Below, piece after piece: positions 1 through 7,259 of a stretch of DNA of 64,000 nt (its first letter is position 1; every line of letters starts with the position of its first letter). Both the position numbers and the translations under genes were made by a program. The notes below the pieces were generated by a model. The model made no database searches and was not told where the DNA came from. It saw nothing but the letters and a program-made list of their open reading frames with translations. The stretch comes from Poriferisodalis sp965116715 (lineage in GTDB: Bacteria > Actinomycetota > Acidimicrobiia > Acidimicrobiales > Poriferisodalaceae), in NCBI GenBank assembly GCA_965116715.1, contig OZ220724.1, forward strand, positions 3,162,001 through 3,226,000, in the 5' to 3' direction.

Positions 1-10
1 CAATGGGGTC

Positions 11-247
11 ATGGACAAGGTGTCCATCCGGCAGCTCCGTAGGCACGGGGGCGATGTCTTGGCCCGTGTGCAGGCGGGCGAACGGCTCGCCGTGACACGG
101 TCTGGCCGGCCGGTGGCGGAACTGCGTCCCCTTCCTCGCCGGGCGCTCGATGCCTCGACATTGCTCGAGCGCTGGCGGCTCCTCCCGACCGTCGATCCCG
201 TGCGGCTGCGGACCGATATTGATGACGTGATGGACCCGTCACTGTGA
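11..247 (+). CDS. Phd/VapB-type antitoxin, apparently orphan
   Basis: The 78-aa product resembles the prevent-host-death/VapB antitoxin family: an N-terminal DNA-binding segment with VSIRQLRRHGGDVLARVQAG and the typical RLAVTRSGRPVAEL strand, then a short variable tail that would bind a toxin. In this family a PIN-domain toxin normally starts at or just after the antitoxin stop. Here the bases after the stop give no PIN start motif and no usable reading frame before the convergent MazF gene, so the toxin appears lost. The start ATG is the first in frame, but the window begins only 10 bases upstream and a longer form cannot be excluded. Family call is fairly secure; orphan status is inferred. 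Confidence 0.72.
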   Translation: MDKVSIRQLRRHGGDVLARVQAGERLAVTRSGRPVAELRPLPRRALDASTLLERWRLLPTVDPVRLRTDIDDVMDPSL

Positions 248-328
248 TCGCTCACCATCGCGCGGCGCGCTCAGGCGGTCGGCCGTCAGAGATGCGTCGA
301 GTCCGCCGGATTCTGGGGCATGGGCACG

Positions 329-652
329 TCAGTAGACGATGTCGAGTGCGTAGCGGAGTGCTTGGTCGAGCTGCACCCGCTTGAACGTGTTGAGGCGGCC
401 AACCGGCTCTGCGTCGAGGGCTCCGATCGGCACGCTCAAGATGTTGTCGCAGTTGATGACGCAGACCTCAGGCAGACCCTCATCGATGCCGACTTCGATC
501 TCCGAGCGGATTCCTCGCATCGTGCGCGTGACTTGTGCACATGAGACTGCCGTGAGGACTCGGGTCGCAGAGTCCCTTGTGAGAACGCAGACGGGCCGTC
601 GGCCAGCGGGTTCCCCGAGTTCGGCCCAATAGATCTCGTTACGCGCTACCAC
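329..652 (-). CDS. MazF/PemK-type mRNA interferase toxin
   Basis: The 107-aa product has the usual PemK/MazF length and layout: an N-terminal EIYWAELGEPAGRRPVCVLTRD segment (as in MxRGDIYWADL...RPVVVL) and the conserved strand with SCAQVTRTMRGIRSEIEV, then CVINCDNILSVP. The family cleaves single-stranded mRNA at short sites. Its start lies inside the end of the upstream ribbon-helix-helix gene (7-base overlap), the usual antitoxin-toxin order, so the two are translationally coupled. No key segment looks missing, so it is probably active. Confidence 0.85.
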   Translation of the reverse strand: MVARNEIYWAELGEPAGRRPVCVLTRDSATRVLTAVSCAQVTRTMRGIRSEIEVGIDEGLPEVCVINCDNILSVPIGALDAEPVGRLNTFKRVQLDQALRYALDIVY

Positions 653-897
653 GGGATCGCGGTTCGCGCCGCGAGCCGTGTCGCGGCTTCAACGAATGCT
701 TCGTCTTGCGGCTGTCGCCGATACGCAGCCATGAGCTCAGCATCGGCAGCCATGAGATCGGCAGCCTCGATCACGGCACGTGCGCCCCTTCGCAGCAGCT
801 CCGACCTGCTCGTCCCTTCGGCGTCTGCGATCTCTGCAAGGCGCTCGATGAGTTCGTCGTCGAGTTGGACCAGTACTTCGCGTCGAGCCATGTTCAT
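646..897 (-). CDS. Ribbon-helix-helix antitoxin (CopG/MazE-like)
   Basis: An 83-aa protein starting MARREVLVQLDDELIERLAE, a ribbon-helix-helix DNA-binding strand followed by two helices (GTSRSELLRRGARAVIEA). The C-terminal half, rich in Ala, Asp and Glu, should contact and neutralise the downstream MazF-like toxin, whose start it overlaps. Two starts are possible, ATG at 897 and ATG at 891; the latter gives the more usual MARRE opening. A symmetrical CATATG-containing site lies over the start region and is a good candidate operator for autorepression. Confidence 0.82.
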   Translation of the reverse strand: MNMARREVLVQLDDELIERLAEIADAEGTSRSELLRRGARAVIEAADLMAADAELMAAYRRQPQDEAFVEAATRLAARTAIPW

Positions 898-912
898 ATG
901 GTATTACATATG
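895..912. promoter_or_regulatory. Candidate operator of the MazF/RHH toxin-antitoxin pair
   Basis: CATATG, six bases, CATATG: a symmetrical site spanning the antitoxin start codon, with the AT-rich TATGTAAT stretch that probably forms the -10 box. Autoregulated toxin-antitoxin operons commonly carry such a palindrome. Binding is inferred. Confidence 0.5.
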
Positions 913-1077
913 GTTCTGAGGTAACGGCTCCGGCGAACCATCCTTCGAAACAACCACGCCGTCGCCGTAACCAGACATGACACGACCGCTCCAACGGTTT
1001 TCGTGCCTGCTCGCTGACCTACGTGTGCCTGTGGATCGGGGTCGTCAGCGGTGGCGTGCTGGTACCTTGCCGGCCGT

Positions 1078-2331
1078 ATGTCTTATGAAAGCAATGCACT
1101 TCCTTCCATGGCAGAGCGTTACAGCCGGCCTGACTGGGTGCGGCGCATCAACCTCATGGGCGACTCGATCGGGGGGCGACCCGAGGACCTGGTGCCCATT
1201 GACGCCGGTGAGCTGCTGAAGCTGGCCACGGCGTCGGTCGGCGACATGCCGGCCGGCGACCTGGGTGATCCCGAGTGGCAGAAGCGCTTCGAGGCCCTGG
1301 CTGCCGAGCTGGACGCCTCGCCCATGCACCTGCTGGGTCGGCTGATGACCAAGCAGGAGCTGCTGCGCTCGCTGCGCACCCGGCTGCTGCTCACCGCCGC
1401 TATCAACGCCCAGCCACAGATCACCGAGGAGCCCGTGGCGGCACCGGTGATGATCGCTGGCCCGGCCCGCTCGGGCACCACCATCCTGTTCGAGCTGCTC
1501 GCACTGCATCCCGACCTGCGAGCGCCCCTCGGTGCTGAAGCGCTGCACCCGGTGCCGCTGCCCGAAGCAGGCCTCGCCGATCGACTCGAGATCGGGGAGT
1601 GCGAGCAGCAGTTCTGGGCCGACATCCAGCCCGAGGTCTTGGCCATGCACGAATTCCGGGCCGATCTGCCGGTCGAGTGCATCACACTGACCACCGGCAG
1701 CTTCGCCGGATTCCACTGGAGCATGATCGCCCAGCTGCAGAGCTGGCTGCCCGACCCGGACGTGAACTATCGCTACGAGCGGCAGATCCTCCAGGCGCTT
1801 CAGCACGGCGCCGGCCCCACGCAGTGGGTGCTCAAGACGCCCGGTCACCTGTTCGTTCTGCCGAACCTGTTCGAGGCCTTCGCAGACGCTTGGGTGATCC
1901 AGACCCATCGCGATCCGGCCCGCACCATGGCCTCCACCGCCAGCATGATCGCCATGGTTCACTGGATGCGCTTCGAGGAACTGGACGTTGCCGAAGTTGC
2001 CCAGTTCGTGCACGATGCATTCGCTTTCGCCCTCAACGACTCGGTGACTCTGCGAGCCACGGGCGTCGTGCCAGACGAGCGCTTCGTGGACGTTAACTAC
2101 GTACAGCTCGTGACCGACCCGGTCGGGACGCTGGGCCCTGCCCTTGAGCAGATGGGGCTGACGATGACCGACGCCTATGCCACCGCCGTGCGGGGCTACT
2201 TGACGCACAAACCCAAGGGAAAGTACGGCGTGCATCGCTACCAGCCCGAGGATTGGGGTTTCACTGCCGAGGGCATACGCGACGCCACGGCCCCCTACAT
2301 CGAGCGCTTCGACCTGCCCCCCGAGGGCTGA
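1078..2331 (+). CDS. Sulfotransferase family protein
   Basis: About 417 aa. The PAPS 5'-phosphosulfate-binding loop is clear as IAGPARSGTTILFELL, and the 3'-phosphate segment as THRDPARTMAS, the two hallmarks of PAPS-dependent sulfotransferases. The family transfers sulfate from PAPS to hydroxyl or amine groups of a small molecule or glycan; the acceptor cannot be told from sequence. The ATG at 1078 is preferred over an in-frame codon at 1051 because a TACCTT -10-like box ends 9 bases before it. The DUF1214 gene begins 13 bases after the stop, so the two probably form an operon; I infer a shared lipid or steroid-like substrate. Confidence 0.85.
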   Translation: MSYESNALPSMAERYSRPDWVRRINLMGDSIGGRPEDLVPIDAGELLKLATASVGDMPAGDLGDPEWQKRFEALAAELDASPMHLLGRLMTKQELLRSLRTRLLLTAAINAQPQITEEPVAAPVMIAGPARSGTTILFELLALHPDLRAPLGAEALHPVPLPEAGLADRLEIGECEQQFWADIQPEVLAMHEFRADLPVECITLTTGSFAGFHWSMIAQLQSWLPDPDVNYRYERQILQALQHGAGPTQWVLKTPGHLFVLPNLFEAFADAWVIQTHRDPARTMASTASMIAMVHWMRFEELDVAEVAQFVHDAFAFALNDSVTLRATGVVPDERFVDVNYVQLVTDPVGTLGPALEQMGLTMTDAYATAVRGYLTHKPKGKYGVHRYQPEDWGFTAEGIRDATAPYIERFDLPPEG

Positions 2332-2344
2332 GGCGGCCGCGATC

Positions 2345-3469
2345 ATGGATCCGCTTCCCGAAACCGAGTCGCGCCGGGCACTCGCCGAACTGGGTGAGGT
2401 GCTGCGCGACGTCGATGAGCGCTGGGTGTCGCCCGAATGGAACCTGCACACCGCCGACGACGCCGTCGAGGCGCACCGTGCCCTCATGCACTACCTGCAA
2501 TGGGGGTTGGTGGGGCTGTTCGAGCGCGACCCGTCCGCCCCACGCTTTGAGCGCCTGGTGACACCGAACCGCAAGCTGCTCGGCGACAACCCCGACACGG
2601 TCTACTTCGAGGCTCCAGTCTCGGCCGAGTACGCCTACCGGGTGCGGGGGGAGACCAAGGACGCCGACTACCTGTCGATCACCGTCGAGTCGAGCGCTGG
2701 CTGGGGGTCGATGGAGAACCAGGTGCTCGGCGTGCTGAACGACACGACGCTGGATGTGGACGCCGACGGCCGGTTCGAGATCGTCATCGGCGGCGAGCCG
2801 CAGGGGGGCAACTGGCTTGCGCCACCGCCTGAGGAAGGGCAGATCATCAGCCGCCACTACTTCGAGGACACCACCCACGCAGGCACCGACCCAAACCGGT
2901 GGCCGGCAATGCAGATCGAGGTGATCGACGGCACCCCTCCGCCTCGGCCATCCGACGCCACCGTGAGCGCAGGCATCCGGCGCATCGCCGCGTTCATTCG
3001 CGAGCTCACCACCGACCGTGTGCCGATGGCCCAGGGCGAGCCCCGATCCTGGGTGTCGCTGGTGCCGAACGAGTTCCCGCCGCCTGGCCTCCCCGGCGAC
3101 CTCGGCCTGTCGGCCACCGACGCCGCGTACGCACTGGCGCCGTTCGTGGTCGGGCCCGACGAGGCGCTGGTGATCCGCGGGCGCTGGCCCCGGTGCCGCT
3201 ACGCCAACATCAGCCTGTGGAACCGCCACCTGCAGTCGCTCGACTACGCGAACCGCTCCGTCTCGCTCAACCGTTCCCAGATGATCGCCGATGCCGACGG
3301 CAGCTTCACTGCCGTCATCTCCCACACCGACCCGGGCGTTCCCAACCGGCTCGACACCGAGGGCCGCCCCTTTGGCATCGCGTTCTGGCGCTTCATGCTG
3401 CCCGAGGGCGACATCGAGACTCCCCAAGCCGAACTCGTCCCTCTCGCCGACCTGCCCGACCGGCTCTGA
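2345..3469 (+). CDS. DUF1214 domain protein
   Basis: A 374-aa protein with the C-terminal DUF1214 pattern: SLWNRHLQSLDYANRSVSLN, then FTAVISHTDPGVPNRLDTEG and GIAFWRFMLPEG. No signal peptide is evident, so it is probably cytoplasmic. The biochemical role of DUF1214 is not established; the family often sits beside oxidoreductases and lipid-modifying enzymes in Actinobacteria. It is the second gene of a likely operon with the sulfotransferase and converges on the F420 oxidoreductase gene. Confidence 0.75.
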   Translation: MDPLPETESRRALAELGEVLRDVDERWVSPEWNLHTADDAVEAHRALMHYLQWGLVGLFERDPSAPRFERLVTPNRKLLGDNPDTVYFEAPVSAEYAYRVRGETKDADYLSITVESSAGWGSMENQVLGVLNDTTLDVDADGRFEIVIGGEPQGGNWLAPPPEEGQIISRHYFEDTTHAGTDPNRWPAMQIEVIDGTPPPRPSDATVSAGIRRIAAFIRELTTDRVPMAQGEPRSWVSLVPNEFPPPGLPGDLGLSATDAAYALAPFVVGPDEALVIRGRWPRCRYANISLWNRHLQSLDYANRSVSLNRSQMIADADGSFTAVISHTDPGVPNRLDTEGRPFGIAFWRFMLPEGDIETPQAELVPLADLPDRL

Positions 3470-3491
3470 GGCGCCCGAACCGCCGCGGACC

Positions 3492-4343
3492 TCAGTCGGC
3501 GAAGGCGTCGAGGAGGTGCTGGTTGCGGTCGACGAATCGCGCCAGCCGTTCCGCGCCGTCGGGGGCGGCGAGCACAACCCGTTCGACGCCGAGGCTGCCG
3601 TACATCTCCAGCTTCTCTGCGTCGGGGTTCGCGTAGCAGTACATCGAGATCGGGATGGTGTCGGGATTGCGCCCCGCAGCCTCGACCGCGGTGCGGAACC
3701 GCTCGATGCCCACTCGCACGTCCCGGAAGCCGACATCAAGCGGGCACCAGCCGTCTGCGTATTCGGCGACGTGGCGCATCCCGATCCGACCCCGGCAGCC
3801 CACCAGCACCGGCGGTCCGGGCTGCTGGGTCGGCTTCGGGTACACCCACGCCGGCGCGAAGTTGACGAACTCGCCCGAGTACTGCGCATCGTGCTCGGTC
3901 CACAGCAGCCGCAGCGCCTCGACCGTCTCGCGCATGGCGTTGTAGCGCTGCGCCCACGGCACGCCGGAAACGTTGGCCAGTTCCTCACGGTTCCAGCCCA
4001 CGCCGACGCCGAAGAGCAGCCGACCGTCGGACACCTCGTCCAGCGTCGCCACGCTCTTGGCCAGGTCCAGGATCTCGTGCTCGAGCACCAGGCACACGCC
4101 CATCGCCAGCTTGATCTTCGACGTCGCCGACGCAGCCGTCGCCAGCGACACGAACGGATCGCGCATGTGCCAGTAGAGCGTCGGCAGATCGCCCCCGTCG
4201 GGGTGAACCGTCTCGCGGCTTGCAGGGATATGGCTGTGCTCGCCCACCCACAGCGAGTCGTAGCCCCGCTGCTCCGCCTCGACCGCCATGTCCGCGGTCG
4301 CAGGCCCGTAGTCGCTGTTCGTGGGCGCCAACCCGATCTTCAT
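3492..4343 (-). CDS. LLM-class F420-dependent oxidoreductase
   Basis: 283 aa with the luciferase-like monooxygenase TIM-barrel pattern: GYDSLWVGEHSHIP near residue 30, then VATLDEVSDGRLLFGVGVGW around residues 120-140. This subgroup normally uses coenzyme F420 rather than FMN. The gene begins 10 bases after the acyl-CoA dehydrogenase stop on the same strand, so the two are likely co-transcribed. The substrate is unknown; a lipid-derived alcohol or aldehyde would fit the neighbours, but that is inference. Confidence 0.85.
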   Translation of the reverse strand: MKIGLAPTNSDYGPATADMAVEAEQRGYDSLWVGEHSHIPASRETVHPDGGDLPTLYWHMRDPFVSLATAASATSKIKLAMGVCLVLEHEILDLAKSVATLDEVSDGRLLFGVGVGWNREELANVSGVPWAQRYNAMRETVEALRLLWTEHDAQYSGEFVNFAPAWVYPKPTQQPGPPVLVGCRGRIGMRHVAEYADGWCPLDVGFRDVRVGIERFRTAVEAAGRNPDTIPISMYCYANPDAEKLEMYGSLGVERVVLAAPDGAERLARFVDRNQHLLDAFAD

Positions 4344-4353
4344 GAACGTCAGC

Positions 4354-5637
4354 TCACTCGGCGCGCTGGGTGCCGACCTTCAGCTCGCGGAAGGGGCTGG
4401 TGGTGTCGATGCCAGGCTCCTTGGGCAGGCCCAGCACGCGCTCGCCAACGATGTTGCGCATCACCTCGTCTGAGCCGCCGGCGATCCGCATCGCCGGGAA
4501 GCCCAGCACGTAGCCGGCCCACGAGAACGTTCCCCATTCTCCAGAGTCGACCACCAGCTTGGGCCCGATGGTGTCGGCCACGAACTCGCAGGTGGCATTC
4601 ATCTGGCGTATCAGGCCCATTTTCGACAGCGACATCTCGGGGCCTGGCGTCTTGCCGGCCCGCAGCGCATCCATCGTGCGCTGGTTCGACCAGCCCAGCA
4701 CCTTGCCGTGGGTGTAGATCTCAGCCAGCTTCTGGCGGGCCAACGCGTCGTCGGCCATCCCGTAGTGGGCGGCCATCGCGGACAGCTTGGTGAAGCTGCC
4801 CCCGCCGGTGCCGCCGCCCGATCCGCCGCCGATCGCCGCGCGCTCGTTCATCAGCGTGGTCAGCGCCACGCCCCAGCCCTGGTTGACCTCGCCGAGGCGG
4901 TTCGAGTCGGGCACGCGGACGTCGGTGAAGTACACCTCGTTGAAGTTGGCGCCACCGGTCATCTGCCGCAGCGGCCGCACGTCCACGCCGGGGGCCTTCA
5001 TGTCCACGAGGAACCCCGTCAGGCCTTGGTGCTTGGGCAGGTCGAAGTCTGACCGGGCGATGACCTCGCCGATGTCGGAATAGTGCGCGCCCGAGGTCCA
5101 GACCTTCTGGCCGTTGAGGATCCACTCCTCGCCGTCGCGCTCGGCCCGCATCTGCAGGCTGGCCAGGTCTGAGCCCGCGCCCGGTTCGGAGAACAGCTGG
5201 CAGCCCACGATGTCGGCCCGGTACATCTTGGGCAGCACGTCGGCGGACACGTCGGCCTGGGCATGGGCCAGGATGGTGGGCGCCACCATGCCCAGGCCGA
5301 TGCCGAAGAACCCGCCGTCGGGCGTGTCGAACTGGCTCTCGAGCTGGCCCCAGACGCGCTCGAACTTGCGGGGCATGCCGCCGCCGCCCAACTCGGCCGG
5401 ACCGCTGATCCAGCCGAAGCCTGCGTCGTACTTGGCGGCCCGCCACTCCTTCGACGCCTCCAGCTCCTGCTGCTCGCGCTTGCGGTCGATCTCCTCGAAG
5501 AGCGCCGCGTTGTCGGGCCCCTCGCCCCACACGAACTCGCGCCGCTCGGCCTTGCGCTTGGCGTTGGCCTCCAAGAACTCCAGTGCTTCGGCAGCAAACT
5601 GTTCCTCGGTGATCTCAGCGGTGTCGGCAGCGGCCAT
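4354..5637 (-). CDS. Acyl-CoA dehydrogenase
   Basis: 427 aa from the ATG at 5637, which has an AGGAG ribosome site just upstream; an in-frame extension to 5703 lacks one. The flavin-binding signature CQLFSEPGAGSDLASLQ and the substrate loop LNGQKVWTSGAHYSDIG are present, with a C-terminal FAD domain ending in GGSDEVMRNIVGERVLGLP. The family oxidises acyl-CoA to 2-enoyl-CoA and passes electrons to ETF. A glycine-rich insert (GGGSGGGTGGGS) sits in the helical domain. Operon with the downstream F420 oxidoreductase. Confidence 0.9.
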   Translation of the reverse strand: MAAADTAEITEEQFAAEALEFLEANAKRKAERREFVWGEGPDNAALFEEIDRKREQQELEASKEWRAAKYDAGFGWISGPAELGGGGMPRKFERVWGQLESQFDTPDGGFFGIGLGMVAPTILAHAQADVSADVLPKMYRADIVGCQLFSEPGAGSDLASLQMRAERDGEEWILNGQKVWTSGAHYSDIGEVIARSDFDLPKHQGLTGFLVDMKAPGVDVRPLRQMTGGANFNEVYFTDVRVPDSNRLGEVNQGWGVALTTLMNERAAIGGGSGGGTGGGSFTKLSAMAAHYGMADDALARQKLAEIYTHGKVLGWSNQRTMDALRAGKTPGPEMSLSKMGLIRQMNATCEFVADTIGPKLVVDSGEWGTFSWAGYVLGFPAMRIAGGSDEVMRNIVGERVLGLPKEPGIDTTSPFRELKVGTQRAE

Positions 5638-5724
5638 GTCGGGCTCCTGTGTCGTACAAGCAGTGGCAAATCCGGAATGTGAGCAGTCCCAAGCTAGCGA
5701 CATATCTGTCTAGGCTCATCGGCC

Positions 5725-6015
5725 ATGGGTCAGCCCGTTCGCGTAGCAGAACGACCGTCGTCGGTCCGTGTGGGCACGGTGCAGTTCGAGACCAACCGTC
5801 CGCTGACCGGGGCGGGCCACCGGTACTACAACAGCGTCGAAGATGCCGCCAGCGCCGAGGACCCGGCCGATCTGCTGGCATGGCGCCTGTTCCAGCGAGG
5901 CGGTGTCGACCACATTCACGTGTACGGCAACGTGGCCACCATCGACCTCTCCCGGGGCCACACCTCCGACGGCATCGCCGAGCTCATCGAAGAGCTGTTC
6001 GCTCACTACCGGTAG
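5725..6015 (+). CDS. Small protein resembling the Nfu/NifU N-terminal domain
   Basis: A 96-aa protein with VGTVQFETNRPLTGAGHRYY, then LLAWRLFQRGGVDHIHVYGN and VATIDLSRG. The order of strand, helix, GGV turn and strand resembles the N-terminal domain of Nfu-type iron-sulfur scaffold proteins, but there are no cysteines, so it is not itself a cluster carrier. A TAGGCT -10-like box ends 8 bases before the ATG, suggesting a leaderless or nearly leaderless mRNA. The cupin gene follows after 13 bases. Function unknown. Confidence 0.6.
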   Translation: MGQPVRVAERPSSVRVGTVQFETNRPLTGAGHRYYNSVEDAASAEDPADLLAWRLFQRGGVDHIHVYGNVATIDLSRGHTSDGIAELIEELFAHYR

Positions 6016-6028
6016 GTACTGTTGCGGC

Positions 6029-6295
6029 ATGACCGAAGAAGAGTTTCGTGCTGAGCTTGCGGCGCGGGGGTATGGGGAGCCCCGCAGTTATTCGTTCGAT
6101 CCCGATGCCGACGGTGAGCTCCACAGCCACGATTTCTCGGCTATGGCCATGGTGACCGATGGCGAGTTCCGGCTGGGGCTGGAAGACGAGACCCGGGTCA
6201 TGGGGGTGGGGGACTGGTGCGAGGTTTCCGCCGGCACGCTGCACAGCGAGCACGCAGGACCGATCGGCGCCACCCTGCTGGTCGGCACGAAGTAA
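6029..6295 (+). CDS. Small cupin-domain protein
   Basis: 88 aa. The cupin metal-site pattern is recognisable: LHSHDFSAMAMVTDGEFRLG (first motif, histidines and glutamate region) and MGVGDWCEVSAGTLHSEHAG (second motif with PxGxxH-like spacing). Single-domain cupins of this size bind a metal and often a small ligand, but the substrate cannot be read. The start at 6029 begins MTEEEFRAEL; it follows the Nfu-N-like gene by 13 bases and is probably co-transcribed. Confidence 0.75.
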   Translation: MTEEEFRAELAARGYGEPRSYSFDPDADGELHSHDFSAMAMVTDGEFRLGLEDETRVMGVGDWCEVSAGTLHSEHAGPIGATLLVGTK

Positions 6296-6401
6296 CGCCC
6301 TGCCGGTCGGGATGCAGTAGCCCGACGCAACTCCGCTTCTCACAACGTGTCACCGCTGCCGTGGACACTTCAGATACAGCACGAGCACCGACGACGGCCG
6401 T

Positions 6402-6438
6402 AAACAATCGTTTGTGGACACGATTGTTCGTCTAGTCT
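6402..6438 (+). promoter_or_regulatory. SOS-like operator and -10 box of the imuA-imuB operon
   Basis: AAAC-AATC-GTTT at 6402-6413 is close to the actinobacterial LexA box core (GAAC-N4-GTTC). It is followed after 19 bases by TAGTCT (6433-6438), then 6 bases and an ATG at 6445. The dnaE2 promoter in this window has the same plan. A second inverted pair, AACAATCG (6403) and CGATTGTT (6421), overlaps the site. LexA control is inferred. Confidence 0.6.
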
Positions 6439-6444
6439 GTCGCG

Positions 6445-6495
6445 ATGGCTGCAGAGGCGATAGCAGCAAGGACAGCGGCAGAGACGTGCGTCTGA
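6445..6495 (+). CDS. Possible 16-aa leader peptide of imuA, or the shifted start of imuA
   Basis: ATG at 6445 lies 6 bases after the TAGTCT box, the spacing seen at other likely leaderless genes here. It opens a 16-codon frame (MAAEAIAARTAAETCV) ending in TGA at 6493-6495, six bases before the imuA ATG at 6501. Either this is a leader peptide with reinitiation at imuA, or a one-base indel has separated the true imuA start from its body. Confidence 0.4.
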   Translation: MAAEAIAARTAAETCV

Positions 6496-6500
6496 GCGAC

Positions 6501-7259
6501 ATGGCTGTCGGCCGCAGCGAGCGACTGCTGCCGGTCGCTGAAGATCTTGTCCCGCTGCTGACACAGCCGGGGCTGGTTCGGGGATCGGTGCTGGCCACTC
6601 AGGGCCCAGGGGCGTTGACCCTGGCAGCGGCCTTTGCGGCGGAGGTCTCGCGAACCGGCGGGTGGGTGACCGCGGTGGGGTTGGGACGCATGGGTGTCTC
6701 AGCAGTGGCCGAGCGGGGCGCATCGCTGGACCGGTGGGCGTTCGTGGACCAACCCGGCGATGCCGCGGCCGAAGTGCTGAATGCTCTGATCGGCAGCGTC
6801 GATGTCGTCCTGCTGGCTGGGAGCGTGCGACTGGCAGCCGCCCATAGTCGGCGCCTGCGGGCCCGCCTGCGAGAGCGCGGCACCGTGGTGATCGAGGTCG
6901 GCGCATCAAACCCAGCCGGCGCTCGTGGGGCCGGCGCATCAAACCCAGCCGGCGCATTCAGTCCAGACGTGACCATGACGGTGGAACGTGCTGCGTGGAC
7001 CGGTCTCTCCCAAGGCCATGGACGGCTGCGGGAACGCCGGGCCGAGGTGGTTGCTGCGGGCCGCGGTGCGGCGTCGCTGCCGCGGCGAGCCGTGCTGTGG
7101 CTGTCCGATGCCAGCGGGCACATCACTGCCGTCCGCGGTGCGATCGACACCGTTTCCTGGCCTGCTCAGGTCGTCTCCGCCCAGGACGGCATCTCGACAG
7201 CCGATGTCTCGGGAAGCGGTGACCATGCCGTCGTTCCGCTGCAGCGCCGTGCGGGGTAA
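6501..7259 (+). CDS. imuA: ImuA-like RecA-fold accessory protein of the SOS mutasome
   Basis: About 252 aa from ATG 6501. The RecA-like core is visible as GLVRGSVLATQGPGALTLAA with following strands (WVTAVGLGRMGV; DVVLLAGSVRLA), but the Walker A loop lacks GK[ST], so ATP binding is doubtful. ImuA-type proteins pair with ImuB and DnaE2 in inducible mutagenic translesion synthesis; the downstream overlap with imuB supports the call. An 11-residue repeat (GASNPAGARGA) is inserted near the middle and matches a DNA repeat also found in imuB and dnaE2. Start uncertain: an in-frame GTG at 6414 lies inside the probable operator and is rejected. Confidence 0.7.
   Translation: MAVGRSERLLPVAEDLVPLLTQPGLVRGSVLATQGPGALTLAAAFAAEVSRTGGWVTAVGLGRMGVSAVAERGASLDRWAFVDQPGDAAAEVLNALIGSVDVVLLAGSVRLAAAHSRRLRARLRERGTVVIEVGASNPAGARGAGASNPAGAFSPDVTMTVERAAWTGLSQGHGRLRERRAEVVAAGRGAASLPRRAVLWLSDASGHITAVRGAIDTVSWPAQVVSAQDGISTADVSGSGDHAVVPLQRRAG
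6900..6956 (+). repeat. 33-nt hairpin repeat inside imuA (about 1.7 copies)
   Basis: A 33-base unit starting at 6900 repeats from 6933. The arms GCCGGCGC and GGGCCGGC flank a TCGTG loop. The same unit occurs at 7696, 8635 and 27124. Confidence 0.85.

Noticed and set aside
2261..3988. Long open frame on the minus strand opposite DUF1214 and the F420 oxidoreductase genes
   Set aside because: Lies over well-supported genes and shows no domain motif; long antisense frames are common in high-GC DNA.
6414..6500. Upstream GTG start for imuA at 6414
   Set aside because: It lies inside the operator and before the -10 box, so it would not be on the mRNA.
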